The notes: generated by a model from the sequence alone, not told the origin. A stretch of 64,000 bases of DNA from Flammeovirgaceae bacterium BBD 1991-12 (GCA_001657315.1 LYSV01000005.1:47926-111925); one strand, 5' to 3'; positions 1 to 9,912 are shown, counted from the stretch's first letter. Made by a program: numbers and translations.

Positions 1-1745
1 CAGTCCCATCTTCCTGAACCGGGTGTTACACCCCACATATCGAACTGGAAGATACCCTTGCTGACGGGCGAACCCTTAAAGGACTCATACGGACCGTCTT
101 TTTTCGCCATTTCCATAGAGGCGGTCATGGCAGCAAAGTAGATGGTTTCATGGATATCCCTGTTCAAACCGGCGGCTTCCTCCGAGTCAAAAGGCATTTT
201 CAGCATGATGAAAGTATCGGCCAGTCCCTGTACGCCAATACCAATAGGTCTGTGACGTAAATTGGAATTACGCGCCTCCGGTACAGGGTAGTAGTTGATA
301 TCAATCACCTTGTTCAGGTTTTTGGTAATCACTCTGGTGATCTCAAATAGTCTTTGATGATCGAATTTGCCCTCCTCGGTCACGAATTTTGGCAGTGCAA
401 TAGAGGCAAGGTTACATACTGCCACCTCATCAGGTGAAGTGTACTCAATGATCTCGGTACACAGGTTGCTGGACTTAATGGTGCCCAGGTTTTTTTGATT
501 TGACTTCTTGTTGGCTGCATCCTTATACAACATGTAAGGCGTGCCGGTTTCTATTTGAGCTTCCAGCACCTCAAACCAGAGATCCTGTGCCTTTACCTGC
601 TTTCTGTAGCGTTGCTCTTTTTCGTATTTGGTGTAGAGCCTTTCAAATTCCTCTCCGTAACAGTTAGCCAGCCCGGGCGCTTCGTTGGGGCAGAACAATG
701 ACCACATTTCATTGTTTTCTACACGTTTCATAAAGAGATCGGAGATCCATAACGCATAGAACAGGTCACGGGCCCTTAACTCTTCCTTGCCATGGTTCTT
801 TTTCAGATCGAGGAACTCAAAAATATCAGCGTGCCATGGCTCAAGATAAATGGCAAAGCTTCCCTTGCGCTTGCCTCCACCCTGGTCTACGTAGCGGGCT
901 GTCATATCGAAGTTCCTTAGCATAGGCACAATACCGTTGGAGACCCCGCCGGTTCCCTTAATGTAGGAACCTGTGGCCCGGATGTTATGAATGCTTAGCC
1001 CTATACCCCCGGCAGATTGAGATATCTTGGCTGTTTGTTTCAGTGTATCATAAATACCGTCAATGCTGTCATCCTTCGTGGTCAGCAGGAAGCAGGATGA
1101 AAGCTGAGGTTTTGGTGTCCCTGCATTGAACAATGTAGGCGTCGCGTGTGTGAACCATTTTTCAGAGAGCAGATTGTAGGTCTCAATCGCAGCATCTATG
1201 TCATCCATGTGAATACCTACGGCCACACGCATAAGCATATGTTGTGGTCGCTCCACGATCTTGCCTTCAATCTTCATCAGGTAAGAGCGCTCGAGAGTCT
1301 TAAACCCAAAGTAGTCATATCCAAAGTCACGATCATAGATGATCGATGAATCGAGGAGCGCAGCATTTTTCTTGATCACCCCGTACACCTCTTTGGAAAT
1401 GAGCGGTGCATTCTCTTCCGTTTTGGGATCTACATAGGTGTAAAGCCTCTTCATAGTATTGGAAAAGGACTTGCTGGTCACCTTGTGCAGGTTGGAGATA
1501 GCGATCCTTGCGGCCAGTTTGGCAAAATCAGGATGCTTTACCGTCATGGAAGCAGCCGTTTCCGCCGCCAGGTTATCCAGCTCTACCGTGGTTACACCAT
1601 CATAAATACCATTGATTACTTTTTTGGCAATGTCTACGGGCTCTACATAATTGGTGTCCAGCCCGTAACACAATTTTTCAATACGGGCCGTAACCTTGTC
1701 AAACTTGACAGACTCCCGTCTTCCATCTCTTTTTATTACTAGCAT
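1..1745 (-). CDS. nrdA: Ribonucleoside-diphosphate reductase alpha subunit (partial, cut by the window edge)
   Basis: Large subunit of class I ribonucleotide reductase, which makes deoxyribonucleotides from ribonucleoside diphosphates in the cytoplasm. The frame is open from the ATG at 1745 to base 1, so about 581 residues are visible and the C-terminus lies outside. The N-terminus [11 protein letters not shown] is a typical ATP-cone start (roughly residues 1-90). Next come the catalytic barrel motifs: SSCFLL with the first redox cysteine, NLCTEI with the thiyl-radical cysteine and catalytic Glu, and CNLASIAL. It lies 39 bp downstream of nrdB in the same direction, so the two are surely one operon in the order nrdB-nrdA. 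The start is chosen because it gives the family N-terminus. Identity is very secure. Confidence 0.95.
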   Translation of the reverse strand, partial: MLVIKRDGRRESVKFDKVTARIEKLCYGLDTNYVEPVDIAKKVINGIYDGVTTVELDNLAAETAASMTVKHPDFAKLAARIAISNLHKVTSKSFSNTMKRLYTYVDPKTEENAPLISKEVYGVIKKNAALLDSSIIYDRDFGYDYFGFKTLERSYLMKIEGKIVERPQHMLMRVAVGIHMDDIDAAIETYNLLSEKWFTHATPTLFNAGTPKPQLSSCFLLTTKDDSIDGIYDTLKQTAKISQSAGGIGLSIHNIRATGSYIKGTGGVSNGIVPMLRNFDMTARYVDQGGGKRKGSFAIYLEPWHADIFEFLDLKKNHGKEELRARDLFYALWISDLFMKRVENNEMWSLFCPNEAPGLANCYGEEFERLYTKYEKEQRYRKQVKAQDLWFEVLEAQIETGTPYMLYKDAANKKSNQKNLGTIKSSNLCTEIIEYTSPDEVAVCNLASIALPKFVTEEGKFDHQRLFEITRVITKNLNKVIDINYYPVPEARNSNLRHRPIGIGVQGLADTFIMLKMPFDSEEAAGLNRDIHETIYFAAMTASMEMAKKDGPYESFKGSPVSKGIFQFDMWGVTPGSGRWD

Positions 1746-1784
1746 TGTTCTTTAATGATTTGGGGTTGTAATAAGTTGAAAAAA

Positions 1785-2771
1785 TTAAAAATCCTCGTCC
1801 AGAGAGAATCTGGGGGCATCTTCGGCGCCTTTCATTACACCAGCTTTCTGATAGTCGCCCACTCTCTTTTCAAAGAAATTTGTTTTACCCTGCAGTGAGA
1901 TCATTTCCATGAAATCAAAAGGATTGGTAGCACCATATACCTTAGTACCGATCAATTCATTCAGTAGCCTGTCAGCCACGAATTCAATGTACTGGCACAT
2001 GAGCTCGGCATTCATACCGATCAGGTTTACCGGCAAGGCATCGGTAACAAATTCTTTTTCAATTTCAACCGCATCCTTTATTATACCTATAACGGTCTCT
2101 TTGGGTAATTTATTGACCACGTGATTGTTGTAAAGAAGGCAAGCAAAATCGCAATGCAGGCCTTCATCCCTGGAGATCAATTCGTTTGAAAAGGTAAGCC
2201 CTGGCATCAGCCCTCTTTTCTTCAACCAGAAAATAGAGCAAAAGCTTCCGGAGAAAAATATCCCTTCTACGGCGGCAAAGGCGATCAGTCTTTCCTGGAA
2301 ATTCCCCTCGTCGATCCAGCGCAATGCCCAGTCTGCCTTTTTCTTGACACAATCCATAGTCTCTATGGCATTGAAGAGCTTGTCCTTCTCTTCAGGGTCT
2401 TTCACATATGTGTCGATAAGCAGGGAATATGTCTCAGAATGAATGTTCTCTATGGCTATCTGAAATCCATAGAAGAACTTGGCTTCCGTGTATTGTACTT
2501 CAGCCACAAAGTGCTCAGCAAGGTTTTCGTTTACAATACCATCACTTGCAGCAAAAAACGCCAGAACATGAGAAATGAAATGCCTTTCACCATCGTTAAG
2601 ATTGGCCCAATCCCTGAGGTCATGACTCAGGTCAATTTCCTCGGCAGTCCAGAAACTGGCTTCTGCCTTTTTGTAGAATTCCCAGATATCATCATGCTGG
2701 ATTGGAAATAGGACAAATCGGTTTTTATTTTCCCGTAAGATCAATTCTTGTTCGGCGGCTGTTTCACTCAT
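1785..2771 (-). CDS. nrdB: Ribonucleoside-diphosphate reductase beta subunit
   Basis: Small (radical-generating) subunit of class I ribonucleotide reductase, 328 residues, a normal length. Di-metal ligands are visible: D47 in AEEID, E108 and H111 in IENIHSE, E169 in AVEGIFF, and E203/H206 in RDEGLH. Y115 in HSETYSLL sits where eukaryote-type R2 proteins carry the radical tyrosine, so this is a tyrosyl-radical enzyme. The C-terminal tail FSLDEDF matches the peptide that docks R2 onto the alpha subunit. It is first in the nrdB-nrdA operon. A promoter-like sequence and a 9-bp inverted repeat lie just upstream and may mediate control by dNTP or replication status. Confidence 0.96.
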   Translation of the reverse strand: MSETAAEQELILRENKNRFVLFPIQHDDIWEFYKKAEASFWTAEEIDLSHDLRDWANLNDGERHFISHVLAFFAASDGIVNENLAEHFVAEVQYTEAKFFYGFQIAIENIHSETYSLLIDTYVKDPEEKDKLFNAIETMDCVKKKADWALRWIDEGNFQERLIAFAAVEGIFFSGSFCSIFWLKKRGLMPGLTFSNELISRDEGLHCDFACLLYNNHVVNKLPKETVIGIIKDAVEIEKEFVTDALPVNLIGMNAELMCQYIEFVADRLLNELIGTKVYGATNPFDFMEMISLQGKTNFFEKRVGDYQKAGVMKGAEDAPRFSLDEDF

Positions 2772-2806
2772 CTTCTACGTCTGTTTTTAATCAAAATCAA
2801 ATTAGG

Positions 2807-2839
2807 GAAGTTTCGCTTTGTGAAAAATATCGAAACTTC
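2807..2839. promoter_or_regulatory. Inverted repeat, candidate operator of nrdBA
   Basis: Perfect 9-bp arms GAAGTTTCG (2807-2815) and CGAAACTTC (2831-2839) are separated by 15 bp of AT-rich sequence, 36 bp upstream of the nrdB start. The outer arm abuts the transcription start expected from the promoter-like sequence at 2847-2878, a usual place for a repressor site. It does not resemble the NrdR box. There is no T-run, so it is not an intrinsic terminator. The regulator is unknown. Confidence 0.45.
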
Positions 2840-2846
2840 GTTACAT

Positions 2847-2878
2847 TAAAGATAAAAATCGCTCCAGAAAGTTACAAG
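2847..2878 (-). promoter_or_regulatory. Putative housekeeping promoter of nrdBA
   Basis: Read on the minus strand, CTTG (2878-2875) is followed after 20 bp by TATCTTTA (2854-2847), one base off the Bacteroidota -7 consensus TAnnTTTG. The start would fall near 2840, giving a leader of about 70 nt before nrdB. No experimental support; called from consensus and position. Confidence 0.4.
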
Positions 2879-3090
2879 GGAAACCAAGAGCTGCTACTGG
2901 GTCGATGTTGAGGCCAATAGGTCATACAAATATTGCCAAAGCACGTTAAAAATCAAAGTTGGCAAGTGAGGTAGCACCATTCAGGGAGTCATAAATTTAA
3001 CATGCTGTTTATCAATAAGTTAAGTCTATAAATACAATAAATACTTTTGCCAAAAAACGCTGTTTTCAGGGGTGAAAAAAAACAGAAAAG

Positions 3091-3134
3091 TTTTCCACAA
3101 AAGCAAGCGGTATTCACAGCCTGACTGTGGACAA
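3091..3134. promoter_or_regulatory. Cluster of three DnaA-box-like 9-mers
   Basis: TTTTCCACA (3091-3099), GTATTCACA (3110-3118) and TTGTCCACA (minus strand, 3134-3126) each differ by one base from the DnaA box TTATNCACA, within 44 bp. They sit in the roughly 400-bp gap between the 3171-3674 gene and nrdB. In E. coli the nrdAB promoter carries DnaA boxes, so a replication-linked role is conceivable. The distance of about 320 bp to nrdB is long, and no dnaA or other origin genes are nearby. The rest of 2879-3170 shows nothing recognisable. Confidence 0.3.
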
Positions 3135-3170
3135 ATAGAGTTCAATTTCGGTGAAAACCCTACATACCTT

Positions 3171-3674
3171 TTACCTTTTTAAAAGGCGGTCCTTCAGCTC
3201 TTCAGGAATAAAATCAATCTGTGGTTTACCATCAGAAAGGAACCAGTCTGTTGGGCCGTAGTAGGTATTTCCTGAGATGGGATCCCTGAATTTCAGGTAT
3301 TTTTTGTTTTTCACCCAGTTGGACAGGGCGGCAGAAACCGAGCTGCGGACCTTACCCTTGTCGAGGTCGGGCTCATGATTAAATATGTACTCCACTACCT
3401 CTGTGGCAGTAATCAGTTTCCCCTTAACTAATTCAAAATGAGCTATTTTCCTTGTCCATGACCACTCCCGCACATATTCGGAGTTCTGCCATGAGGAGAG
3501 GTCGAAGGCGGGACTGTCATTAAAAATGGGCAGGCTGGTCAGGTTACGTACGTGGTTATCAATTTCAACGATCTCCTTTTTAAATTCTTCAATCTTGAGT
3601 TCCAGGGCTTGCTTCCTTTCCGTCAGGGCCTTTAGGTACAGATCAGCATATTTTTCCGGGACATTGATTTTCAT
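3171..3674 (-). CDS. Hypothetical protein with coiled coil and possible winged-helix domain
   Basis: A 167-residue soluble protein that I do not recognise as a named family. Residues about 8-46 are a charged heptad-like segment (KALTERKQALELKIEEFKK), probably a coiled coil. Residues about 90-135 (ITATEVVEYIFNHEP and then SVSAALSNWVKNKKYLKF) have the helix/helix/strand pattern of a winged-helix DNA-binding fold, and a short acidic/basic tail follows. No signal peptide or membrane segment. It stands alone between nrdB and the divergent rplU. A small dimeric DNA-binding regulator is a reasonable guess, not a demonstrated function. Confidence 0.7.
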   Translation of the reverse strand: MKINVPEKYADLYLKALTERKQALELKIEEFKKEIVEIDNHVRNLTSLPIFNDSPAFDLSSWQNSEYVREWSWTRKIAHFELVKGKLITATEVVEYIFNHEPDLDKGKVRSSVSAALSNWVKNKKYLKFRDPISGNTYYGPTDWFLSDGKPQIDFIPEELKDRLLKR

Positions 3675-3884
3675 AAAGTGCTTTAAAACAGCGTGTGAGC
3701 TATTTTAAGGATTATTGAAATAAAAAGCAAGCAAGTAAAGCGAATAAAGCAAGCTAAGCAAGCGAAAACGATTATATGCTTGGCTGATGGTAATCCTGTT
3801 CCCCGCACGAGGAACTCAGACTTTGCAACCACTCCCGCACTTTAATACTTTAGCATACAAGGCTTAAACACTTTTCAAACTATC

Positions 3885-3915
3885 TTTGATAATAATGACA
3901 AAAGAGTTACCTTTG
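3885..3915 (+). promoter_or_regulatory. Promoter of rplU-rpmA
   Basis: TTTG at 3885-3888, 19 bp, then TACCTTTG at 3908-3915: an exact match to the Bacteroidota housekeeping promoter (TTTG, N19, TAnnTTTG). Transcription would start near 3922, leaving a leader of about 26 nt before rplU. Upstream, 3720-3775 holds only a purine-rich run of AAGCAAGC-like units. Confidence 0.75.
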
Positions 3916-3947
3916 CACTCCATTTTTACAAATGTAAAACTACAAAG

Positions 3948-4259
3948 ATGTACGCGATAGTTGATATAGCCGGAAAGCAGTTCAAGGTAACGCAAGACCA
4001 ATTCGTATACGCTCCTAAATTGGAGGGCGAAGAAGGCGCTTCCGTAGAATTCGACAAAGTACTCCTGTTGGACAACGAGGGTAAGGTCGAAGTAGGCGCA
4101 CCTCTGGTGAAGGGCGCTAAAGTCTCAGGAAAAATACTGGGACATGTAAAAGGCGATAAGGTAGTGGTTTTCAAAAAGAAAAGAAGAAAGGGCTACAAAG
4201 TAAAGAATGGACATCGCCAGGAGTTCACCAAGGTTTTAATTGAAGGTATCTCAAAATAA
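3948..4259 (+). CDS. rplU: 50S ribosomal protein L21
   Basis: Primary rRNA-binding protein of the large ribosomal subunit, 103 residues, the usual length. The start MYAIVDIAGKQFKV and the basic segment KKKRRKGYKVKNGHRQ are hallmarks of L21. It lies 9 bp upstream of rpmA, the conserved rplU-rpmA pair, behind a consensus promoter, with an intrinsic terminator after rpmA. A two-gene operon with no odd features. Confidence 0.98.
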   Translation: MYAIVDIAGKQFKVTQDQFVYAPKLEGEEGASVEFDKVLLLDNEGKVEVGAPLVKGAKVSGKILGHVKGDKVVVFKKKRRKGYKVKNGHRQEFTKVLIEGISK

Positions 4260-4268
4260 CGGAACAAC

Positions 4269-4532
4269 ATGGCACATAAAAAAGGAGCAGGTAGTTCAAG
4301 AAACGGAAGGGAGTCGGAAAGTAAACGACTCGGAGTAAAGATATATGGTGGTCAGAAGGCCATAGCAGGTAATATAATCGTAAGACAAAGAGGCACAAAG
4401 CACCACCCAGGGAATAACGTAGGTATGGGCAAAGATCATACACTGTTTGCGTTGAAGGATGGTGTGGTGAATTTCAAAAGAGGTAGAAACAACCGGTCTT
4501 ATGTTTCTGTTGAGTCTGCTCCTCAGGCTTAG
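4269..4532 (+). CDS. rpmA: 50S ribosomal protein L27
   Basis: L27, 87 residues, whose N-terminal tail reaches toward the peptidyl-transferase centre. The N-terminus [16 protein letters not shown] and the motif [21 protein letters not shown] are diagnostic. There is no N-terminal extension of the kind removed by a protease in Firmicutes. Second gene of the rplU operon; the intrinsic terminator at 4561-4597 closes the unit. Confidence 0.98.
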   Translation: MAHKKGAGSSRNGRESESKRLGVKIYGGQKAIAGNIIVRQRGTKHHPGNNVGMGKDHTLFALKDGVVNFKRGRNNRSYVSVESAPQA

Positions 4533-4560
4533 CGAACCTACCCAAAAAGAAAACATAAAA

Positions 4561-4597
4561 AGAGGCGGCTTTTAGTAATAAAAGTCGCCTCTTTTTT
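4561..4597 (+). terminator. Intrinsic terminator of rplU-rpmA
   Basis: AGAGGCGGCTTTTA and TAAAAGTCGCCTCT form a stem of 14 bp with one mismatch around a GTAA loop, followed by TTTTTT. It lies 28 bp after the rpmA stop. An A-run on the other side would allow function in both directions. Confidence 0.9.
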
Positions 4598-4599
4598 AC

Positions 4600-4935
4600 A
4601 TCCTATTCTGGATTCTCTTCTCATTATAATTTGCCTGTCTAAAAACACCAGTCTGGTTTACTTTCCATAGCATTGAAGATGTAAAGACGATGCCCCTGAA
4701 CAGGCAAAAAAGTTCGCCCAAATAATATTCTGTTCACAATCGGATTTTCAGGCTTTTCAGATGGACTTTTTTTGCATTTCAACGGTTTGCATTGCATTTA
4801 TTCAAATAGTCATAAAACCGCTTAAAAGGGTATTTGCTACTGGTTTATGCAAAAATCTCCCACGGAAATTTTACAGTTCAATTTATATGCCCTAAATTGG
4901 GGGGCATAATTATTCTATAACCTAACCAAAACTGT
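4600..4935 (+). promoter_or_regulatory. Leader region of the first SusC gene
   Basis: This 336-bp gap holds no gene. Close to the SusC start lie a perfect 7-bp inverted repeat, TATGCCC (4886-4892) and GGGCATA (4902-4908), which would form a small hairpin in the mRNA leader, and CTAACCAAA at 4922-4930, 5 nt before the ATG. The same CTAACCAAA stands 8-9 nt before the ATG of the two other SusC genes. No convincing -33/-7 promoter was found. Confidence 0.4.
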
Positions 4936-7900
4936 ATGAAAAAGTTTCTACAACTAACTTTTGTTGTAGTCCTGTTTGCTGTTGGGCAAACGTGGGCGCA
5001 AAACAGAACAGTAACCGGTAAAGTGACATCTATAGAAGATGGCTCAGCTTTACCCGGTGTGAATGTGGTCCTCCGGGGAACGACTGTTGGAACAGTTACA
5101 GACGTTGACGGTAATTTTACCATGAACGTTCCCACCGAAGGAGGTACTCTCATTTTCTCATTTATCGGTCTGGTCACAGAGGAGATCGATATCGGAAACC
5201 GATCAGTCATTGACATCCAAATGTCGTCCGATGTGCAGCAACTCTCCGAAGTCGTGGTTACCGCCCAGGGTATTGAGCGTAAGAAAGAAGCGCTCGGTTT
5301 TGCCGTAAGTACCGTCGGTAAGGAAGCGGTTGCCGAAAAAACCGAAGGAGACTTTGTAAGATCATTGCGAAGCAAGGCATCCGGTGTGCAGATCACTCAG
5401 CAAAGTGGATTGTCCGGATCCGGTACCAACATCATCATCCGTGGTTACACTTCTTTTACCGGTGACAACCAACCTCTTTTTATTGTTGATGGCGTTCCGT
5501 TCAATACAAATACGAATTCCAATGATGGCCAGGCCAGTGGAGGTCGTGATTTTGCCGACGGCGCCAACAACGGATCGTCCAGATTTCTGGACCTCGACCC
5601 CAACAATATTGAGGATATCAGCATACTGAAAGGTCTGGCGGCCTCTACACTGTACGGAACCCAGGGTAGGAATGGTGTGGTGCTGATCACTACCAAATCA
5701 GGAGCATCCGGAGGCACCAACAAGAAGATGGACATTTCCATCAGTCAGTCGGTTTTCGCAAACAAGATAGCCTCATTACCTGACTATCAGGATTCATTCG
5801 GAAATGGTTTTGACCAGGTATTCGGATGGTTTTTCAGTAACTGGGGGCCCAGTTTCAATGAAACCGGGCTTGCTGGCTGGAGCACGGATACATCCATTGA
5901 CGACAACGGTAATCTGCCTCATCCGTATTCACAGTTCTCCAATCCTGCACTAAGAGCGGCATTCCCGCAGTTCCAGGAAGGAGAGCCCTTACACGATTAT
6001 GCCTGGAGGCCATATGATAATGTGGAGGATTTCTTCAGAACAGGTGTAGTGGCCAATACTTCCCTGAATGCACGTGGGGTAAGTGCGGATGGCAAAAGTT
6101 CCTATAATGTGAACTTCGGATATCTTACGGATGAAGGGTTCACCCCAGGCAATGAGCTGGAGAGGCTCTCTTTCAGTGTAGGGGGTAACGCGAAGCTGAA
6201 CAACGGAGTCACTATTAACGGTACCATGAATTTGTCAAGGACCGATTTTACATCGCCGCCGGTATCGGCCAGTGAAGGTAATGGTTCATTCGATCCTGAC
6301 GGAGGTAATCCGGTGTCTTCTTCTGTATTCGGGCACGTCTTTTTCACACCCAGGAGTATTGACCTGATGAATCTGCCGTTTGAAAATCCGCTGGACGGAA
6401 GCAGTGTATACTACCGGAATGGTAATGACATCCAGAATCCAAACTGGACCGTTAAGAATTCGTTCATCGGCCAGTTAACGAACAGGGTATTCGGTACGGT
6501 AGGGGCAAGCTACGATATTACTGAAAACCTGAATGTTGCCTACAGGCTTGGGTATGATATATACAATGAAAGGAACGAGTCCGGCCAGCACAAGGGCGGA
6601 GTGGAAGGACCTCTTACCGGTCTGTACCGGACATTTGACAACCAGAGCACGATCTGGGATCATACGCTGACGATCAACGGAAATTACAGCCTCACGGATC
6701 TGCTGAGACTGAATTTTAACCTTGGAGCCACCAGCCGCCGATCTACACTGGACAGGCAGGGGGTAACCAGTACTAACCAGCTTGTGTTTGGTACGTTCAG
6801 GCATTTCAATTTCACGGATCAGGCTCCTGTCCAGTTCACCACGGAGCAGAATATCGTAGGACTATTCGGCCAGGTGGAACTTGACTACAACGGCTATCTG
6901 TTCGTTACGCTGGCTGGTAGAAATGACGCGGTTTCCAACTTTTCGGAAGACAACCGGTCTCTGTTCTATCCCAGTGTGAGTACCTCGCTGATCCTTTCTG
7001 AGGTGCTTCCACAGATCACCAGCCCCAATACATTGAATTTATTGAAGATCAGGGCTGGTTTCGGTACATCGGCCGGCTTCAGATCCGGATTCCCGATCGC
7101 TTCTACGCTCGACGTATCTTCACGTGAATTCATTGATGAGAATGGGAACGTTGTTTCTGCCAACACCACCGGGGAGTTGCTGGGTAACCCAGACCTCAAG
7201 CCCGAGAGGCAGGAGGAATTTGAGATAGGTCTGGAAGCCAAGGCGCTGAACAACAGGGTAAGCTTGGATCTTTCATGGTACAGAAGGGCCTCTACTGATC
7301 TTATTGTAGAACGTCCACTGGATCCTGCTACAGGATTCCTTTCTACGTTCACCAATATTGGAGAGGTGATCAATAAGGGACTAGAGATCGACCTTGGCGT
7401 TGATGTGATCAAAAACTCAGATTTGGTTTGGAATATACGGGGTAATTTCACCCGGGTGACTAGTGAGGTTACGGATCTTGGTGCTGACACGGACCAGATA
7501 GCCATAGCCGGATTCACCAACCTGGGTAATTTTGCTGTAGAAGGTGAGCCACTGGGAGTAATGCTTGGGAACAGGATCCTGCGCAATGATGATGGAGAGT
7601 TTGTGGTTAACAGTGTTGGCCGCTATGAAATAGAGCAGGGTACCTTCAAGATCGGTAATCCTCTGCCCGACTTCACGCTGAATCTTAGCACTTCTGTAGG
7701 CTATAAGAACTTTACGCTTTCCGCGGTGATCAATCATGTTCAGGGAGGTGATATTTATTCCCGTACGGTTTCTACCTTACTGGGCAGGGGTCTGACCACT
7801 GACACGGAAGACCGGTTACAAACCTTCATTCTGCCAGGCGTGAAGAATACTGGTACTTCCGAGAGCCCTGAATGGGTGGAAAATGATCTCCAGATTAACA

Positions 7901-8214
7901 ACTCCAGTTTTTATTTCTCAAATGTACTCTTTGGACCGGACGAGCTGGGAGTATACGACGGGACTACCATCCGACTGCAGGAATTGTCACTGAGCTATTC
8001 TTTGCCAAAGGCGGTTCTCGACAATACGCCATTCGGGTCGGTTACCCTGACAGCCTCTGGTTTCAACCTCTGGTATGACGCCATCAATATGCCGGACGGA
8101 ACTAATTTCGATCCCAACGTAGCCGGTTTGGGAGTAGGGAATGGTCAGGGTTTTGACTTCCTGAACGGCCCTAGCTCCAAAAGATATGGTGGAACATTAA
8201 AATTCACGTTTTAA
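4936..8214 (+). CDS. SusC/RagA-family TonB-dependent outer-membrane transporter
   Basis: Outer-membrane channel of a SusCD-type importer that takes up oligomeric nutrients (glycans or peptides) with energy from TonB; 1092 residues, normal for the family. A signal peptide (about 1-21, ending QTWAQ) precedes a carboxypeptidase-D-like regulatory domain (about 24-110, TGKVTSIEDGSALPGVNVVL). The plug follows (EVVVTAQGIERKKEALG; PLFIVDGVP), then the beta barrel ending in KRYGGTLKFTF with the terminal Phe needed for outer-membrane insertion. There is no STN signalling domain, so control through an anti-sigma factor is unlikely. Upstream of a SusD partner and a lipoprotein in one operon. The substrate cannot be told from sequence. 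Confidence 0.95.
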   Translation: MKKFLQLTFVVVLFAVGQTWAQNRTVTGKVTSIEDGSALPGVNVVLRGTTVGTVTDVDGNFTMNVPTEGGTLIFSFIGLVTEEIDIGNRSVIDIQMSSDVQQLSEVVVTAQGIERKKEALGFAVSTVGKEAVAEKTEGDFVRSLRSKASGVQITQQSGLSGSGTNIIIRGYTSFTGDNQPLFIVDGVPFNTNTNSNDGQASGGRDFADGANNGSSRFLDLDPNNIEDISILKGLAASTLYGTQGRNGVVLITTKSGASGGTNKKMDISISQSVFANKIASLPDYQDSFGNGFDQVFGWFFSNWGPSFNETGLAGWSTDTSIDDNGNLPHPYSQFSNPALRAAFPQFQEGEPLHDYAWRPYDNVEDFFRTGVVANTSLNARGVSADGKSSYNVNFGYLTDEGFTPGNELERLSFSVGGNAKLNNGVTINGTMNLSRTDFTSPPVSASEGNGSFDPDGGNPVSSSVFGHVFFTPRSIDLMNLPFENPLDGSSVYYRNGNDIQNPNWTVKNSFIGQLTNRVFGTVGASYDITENLNVAYRLGYDIYNERNESGQHKGGVEGPLTGLYRTFDNQSTIWDHTLTINGNYSLTDLLRLNFNLGATSRRSTLDRQGVTSTNQLVFGTFRHFNFTDQAPVQFTTEQNIVGLFGQVELDYNGYLFVTLAGRNDAVSNFSEDNRSLFYPSVSTSLILSEVLPQITSPNTLNLLKIRAGFGTSAGFRSGFPIASTLDVSSREFIDENGNVVSANTTGELLGNPDLKPERQEEFEIGLEAKALNNRVSLDLSWYRRASTDLIVERPLDPATGFLSTFTNIGEVINKGLEIDLGVDVIKNSDLVWNIRGNFTRVTSEVTDLGADTDQIAIAGFTNLGNFAVEGEPLGVMLGNRILRNDDGEFVVNSVGRYEIEQGTFKIGNPLPDFTLNLSTSVGYKNFTLSAVINHVQGGDIYSRTVSTLLGRGLTTDTEDRLQTFILPGVKNTGTSESPEWVENDLQINNSSFYFSNVLFGPDELGVYDGTTIRLQELSLSYSLPKAVLDNTPFGSVTLTASGFNLWYDAINMPDGTNFDPNVAGLGVGNGQGFDFLNGPSSKRYGGTLKFTF

Positions 8215-8241
8215 GATTTTTAATACCTAAAGAGTATTCAA

Positions 8242-9912
8242 ATGCAAAAAATATTTAAGACTATAAAGGTGTCTTGTCTGGCAGTGATCTTCATGATTAG
8301 TGCCTGCGACTCGACAGAGCTGGATATAACACAGGATCCTAATGCACTGCCTCCTGATGCAGCCAGTACGGATTTTTTCATCAGCCAGGTGCAGGTGGAT
8401 TTTGGTACGCTAATCGCCTCCCTGGAAGTAGAAGCCTCAGAAGCAGTAAGGATACTGAATATGGATGGCAGGAACTATAACAATGCCTTTGAACCTACGC
8501 GGTTTGACCAGGAGTGGGAGCAGGCCTACCGGCAGATCCTGAATGACATCAAGACCATGAATCCTTTGGCAGAGGAAGCGGAACAGTACTATCATATAGC
8601 GATGGGACAGGTACTGGAGGCTTATGTACTTGTTACATTAGTGGACCTTTTCGGGGATGTACCCTACAGCCAGGCGTTGCTGGGAGGGGAGAATCTTAAC
8701 CCTGATGTTGATCCCGGTGCAAATGTATACGCCGAAGCCGAACAACTACTCAGGGATGCGATCACCAATTTTGAGCGTGAGGATGTGCTTACCGAACCTC
8801 TACAGGACCTGTTCTATCAGGGAGATTGGGAAAACTGGATAAAAGCAGCCAACTCTATTCTGCTGAAGGTATACCTGACCACCAGGCTGATTGACACGGA
8901 TGCAGATGATAAATTTCAGGCGATCATCGATGGGGGAGACTATATTACTTCTACCGATGAGGATTTTCAGTTTCCCTGGAATACTTCATTTAACAACCCT
9001 GATGCAAGACATCCTGAGTATGTAGATGCCTACACACCAGGGGGTACCAATACCTATATGTCCAACTGGCTGATGGACTATATGCTGAACTCAAAGGTGG
9101 GCAATGGAGTGGATGATTTTGAAACAGCCGATCCCCGGATGAAATACTATTTCTACCGTCAGACCAGTTCTGTACCTCAGGATCAGCCTAATCTGATCAA
9201 CTGTGTAGAAGAATCAGCTCCACCGCACTATACCGCGGGTACGGTATTCTGCAGCCTGGCTAACGGTTACTGGGGTCGTGATCACGGTGATGACGACGGT
9301 ATCCCGCCTGACGGACAGCTTAGGACAGCCTATGGGGTATACCCTGTAGGTGGATTGTTTGATGATAACTCCTTCAGTGTTATTGCCAGTATCACGCAGG
9401 GCGCAGGGGGAGGTGGAATTACTCCCATAATGCTGGCGTCATGGGTTGATATTATGAGGGCAGAGATGGCCCTGGTGTCTGGCGATGCACCCGCAGCAAG
9501 GAACCTATTGCAAAGCGGAGTAGCCAAATCCTTTGCCAAAGTGAGGAGCTTTGGAGAACTTGATGCTACAGCTGACCTGTCTACTGCACCGGATCCGTCG
9601 CTGGATGCCACTTATATCACAGAGCTGGGACAAATATTCGATGCCGCAACTTCTGAAGGAGAGAGAATGGATATCCTGGGTTCGGAATATTTTGTGGCAC
9701 TGTTCGGTAATGGCCTGGACGGGTTCAATTTCTATAGAAGAACAGGCAGACCATCCACTCTGCAACCTAACCTTGAGCCGGCACCTGGATCATTTTTCAG
9801 ATCTTTCTTTTATCCGCCGGTATTTGTGGAGCGGAATTCTTCTGAGAGTCAGAAGGCCGATGTTACCACTCCGGTATTCTGGGATACAGGTACGCCTTTA
9901 CTTGCCAACTAA
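8242..9912 (+). CDS. SusD/RagB-family outer-membrane lipoprotein
   Basis: Surface lipoprotein that caps the SusC channel and binds the substrate; 556 residues. The signal peptide ends in the lipobox ISAC (Cys about residue 22), followed by DSTELDITQDPNALPPDAAS, typical of SusD N-termini. The TPR-like helices expected for SusD follow (for example EAYVLVTLVDLFGDVPYSQAL, where the GDVPYS segment is a SusD hallmark). It starts 27 bp after the SusC stop. It carries more Gly/Asp-rich insertions than the two other SusD proteins in the window and looks like a different subfamily. Confidence 0.93.
   Translation: MQKIFKTIKVSCLAVIFMISACDSTELDITQDPNALPPDAASTDFFISQVQVDFGTLIASLEVEASEAVRILNMDGRNYNNAFEPTRFDQEWEQAYRQILNDIKTMNPLAEEAEQYYHIAMGQVLEAYVLVTLVDLFGDVPYSQALLGGENLNPDVDPGANVYAEAEQLLRDAITNFEREDVLTEPLQDLFYQGDWENWIKAANSILLKVYLTTRLIDTDADDKFQAIIDGGDYITSTDEDFQFPWNTSFNNPDARHPEYVDAYTPGGTNTYMSNWLMDYMLNSKVGNGVDDFETADPRMKYYFYRQTSSVPQDQPNLINCVEESAPPHYTAGTVFCSLANGYWGRDHGDDDGIPPDGQLRTAYGVYPVGGLFDDNSFSVIASITQGAGGGGITPIMLASWVDIMRAEMALVSGDAPAARNLLQSGVAKSFAKVRSFGELDATADLSTAPDPSLDATYITELGQIFDAATSEGERMDILGSEYFVALFGNGLDGFNFYRRTGRPSTLQPNLEPAPGSFFRSFFYPPVFVERNSSESQKADVTTPVFWDTGTPLLAN

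Noticed and set aside
3042..3049. TACTTTTG promoter element on the plus strand
   Set aside because: Exact -7 match, but no -33 element at the right distance and no plus-strand gene for 900 bp, where rplU has its own promoter.
3091..3134. Replication origin
   Set aside because: Only three imperfect DnaA-like boxes, no dnaA/dnaN or other origin genes nearby, and no AT-rich unwinding stretch adjacent to the boxes.
3720..3775. AAGCAAGC-type tandem repeat as a functional element
   Set aside because: Irregular purine-rich units without constant period; it lies outside the rplU promoter and shows no dyad.
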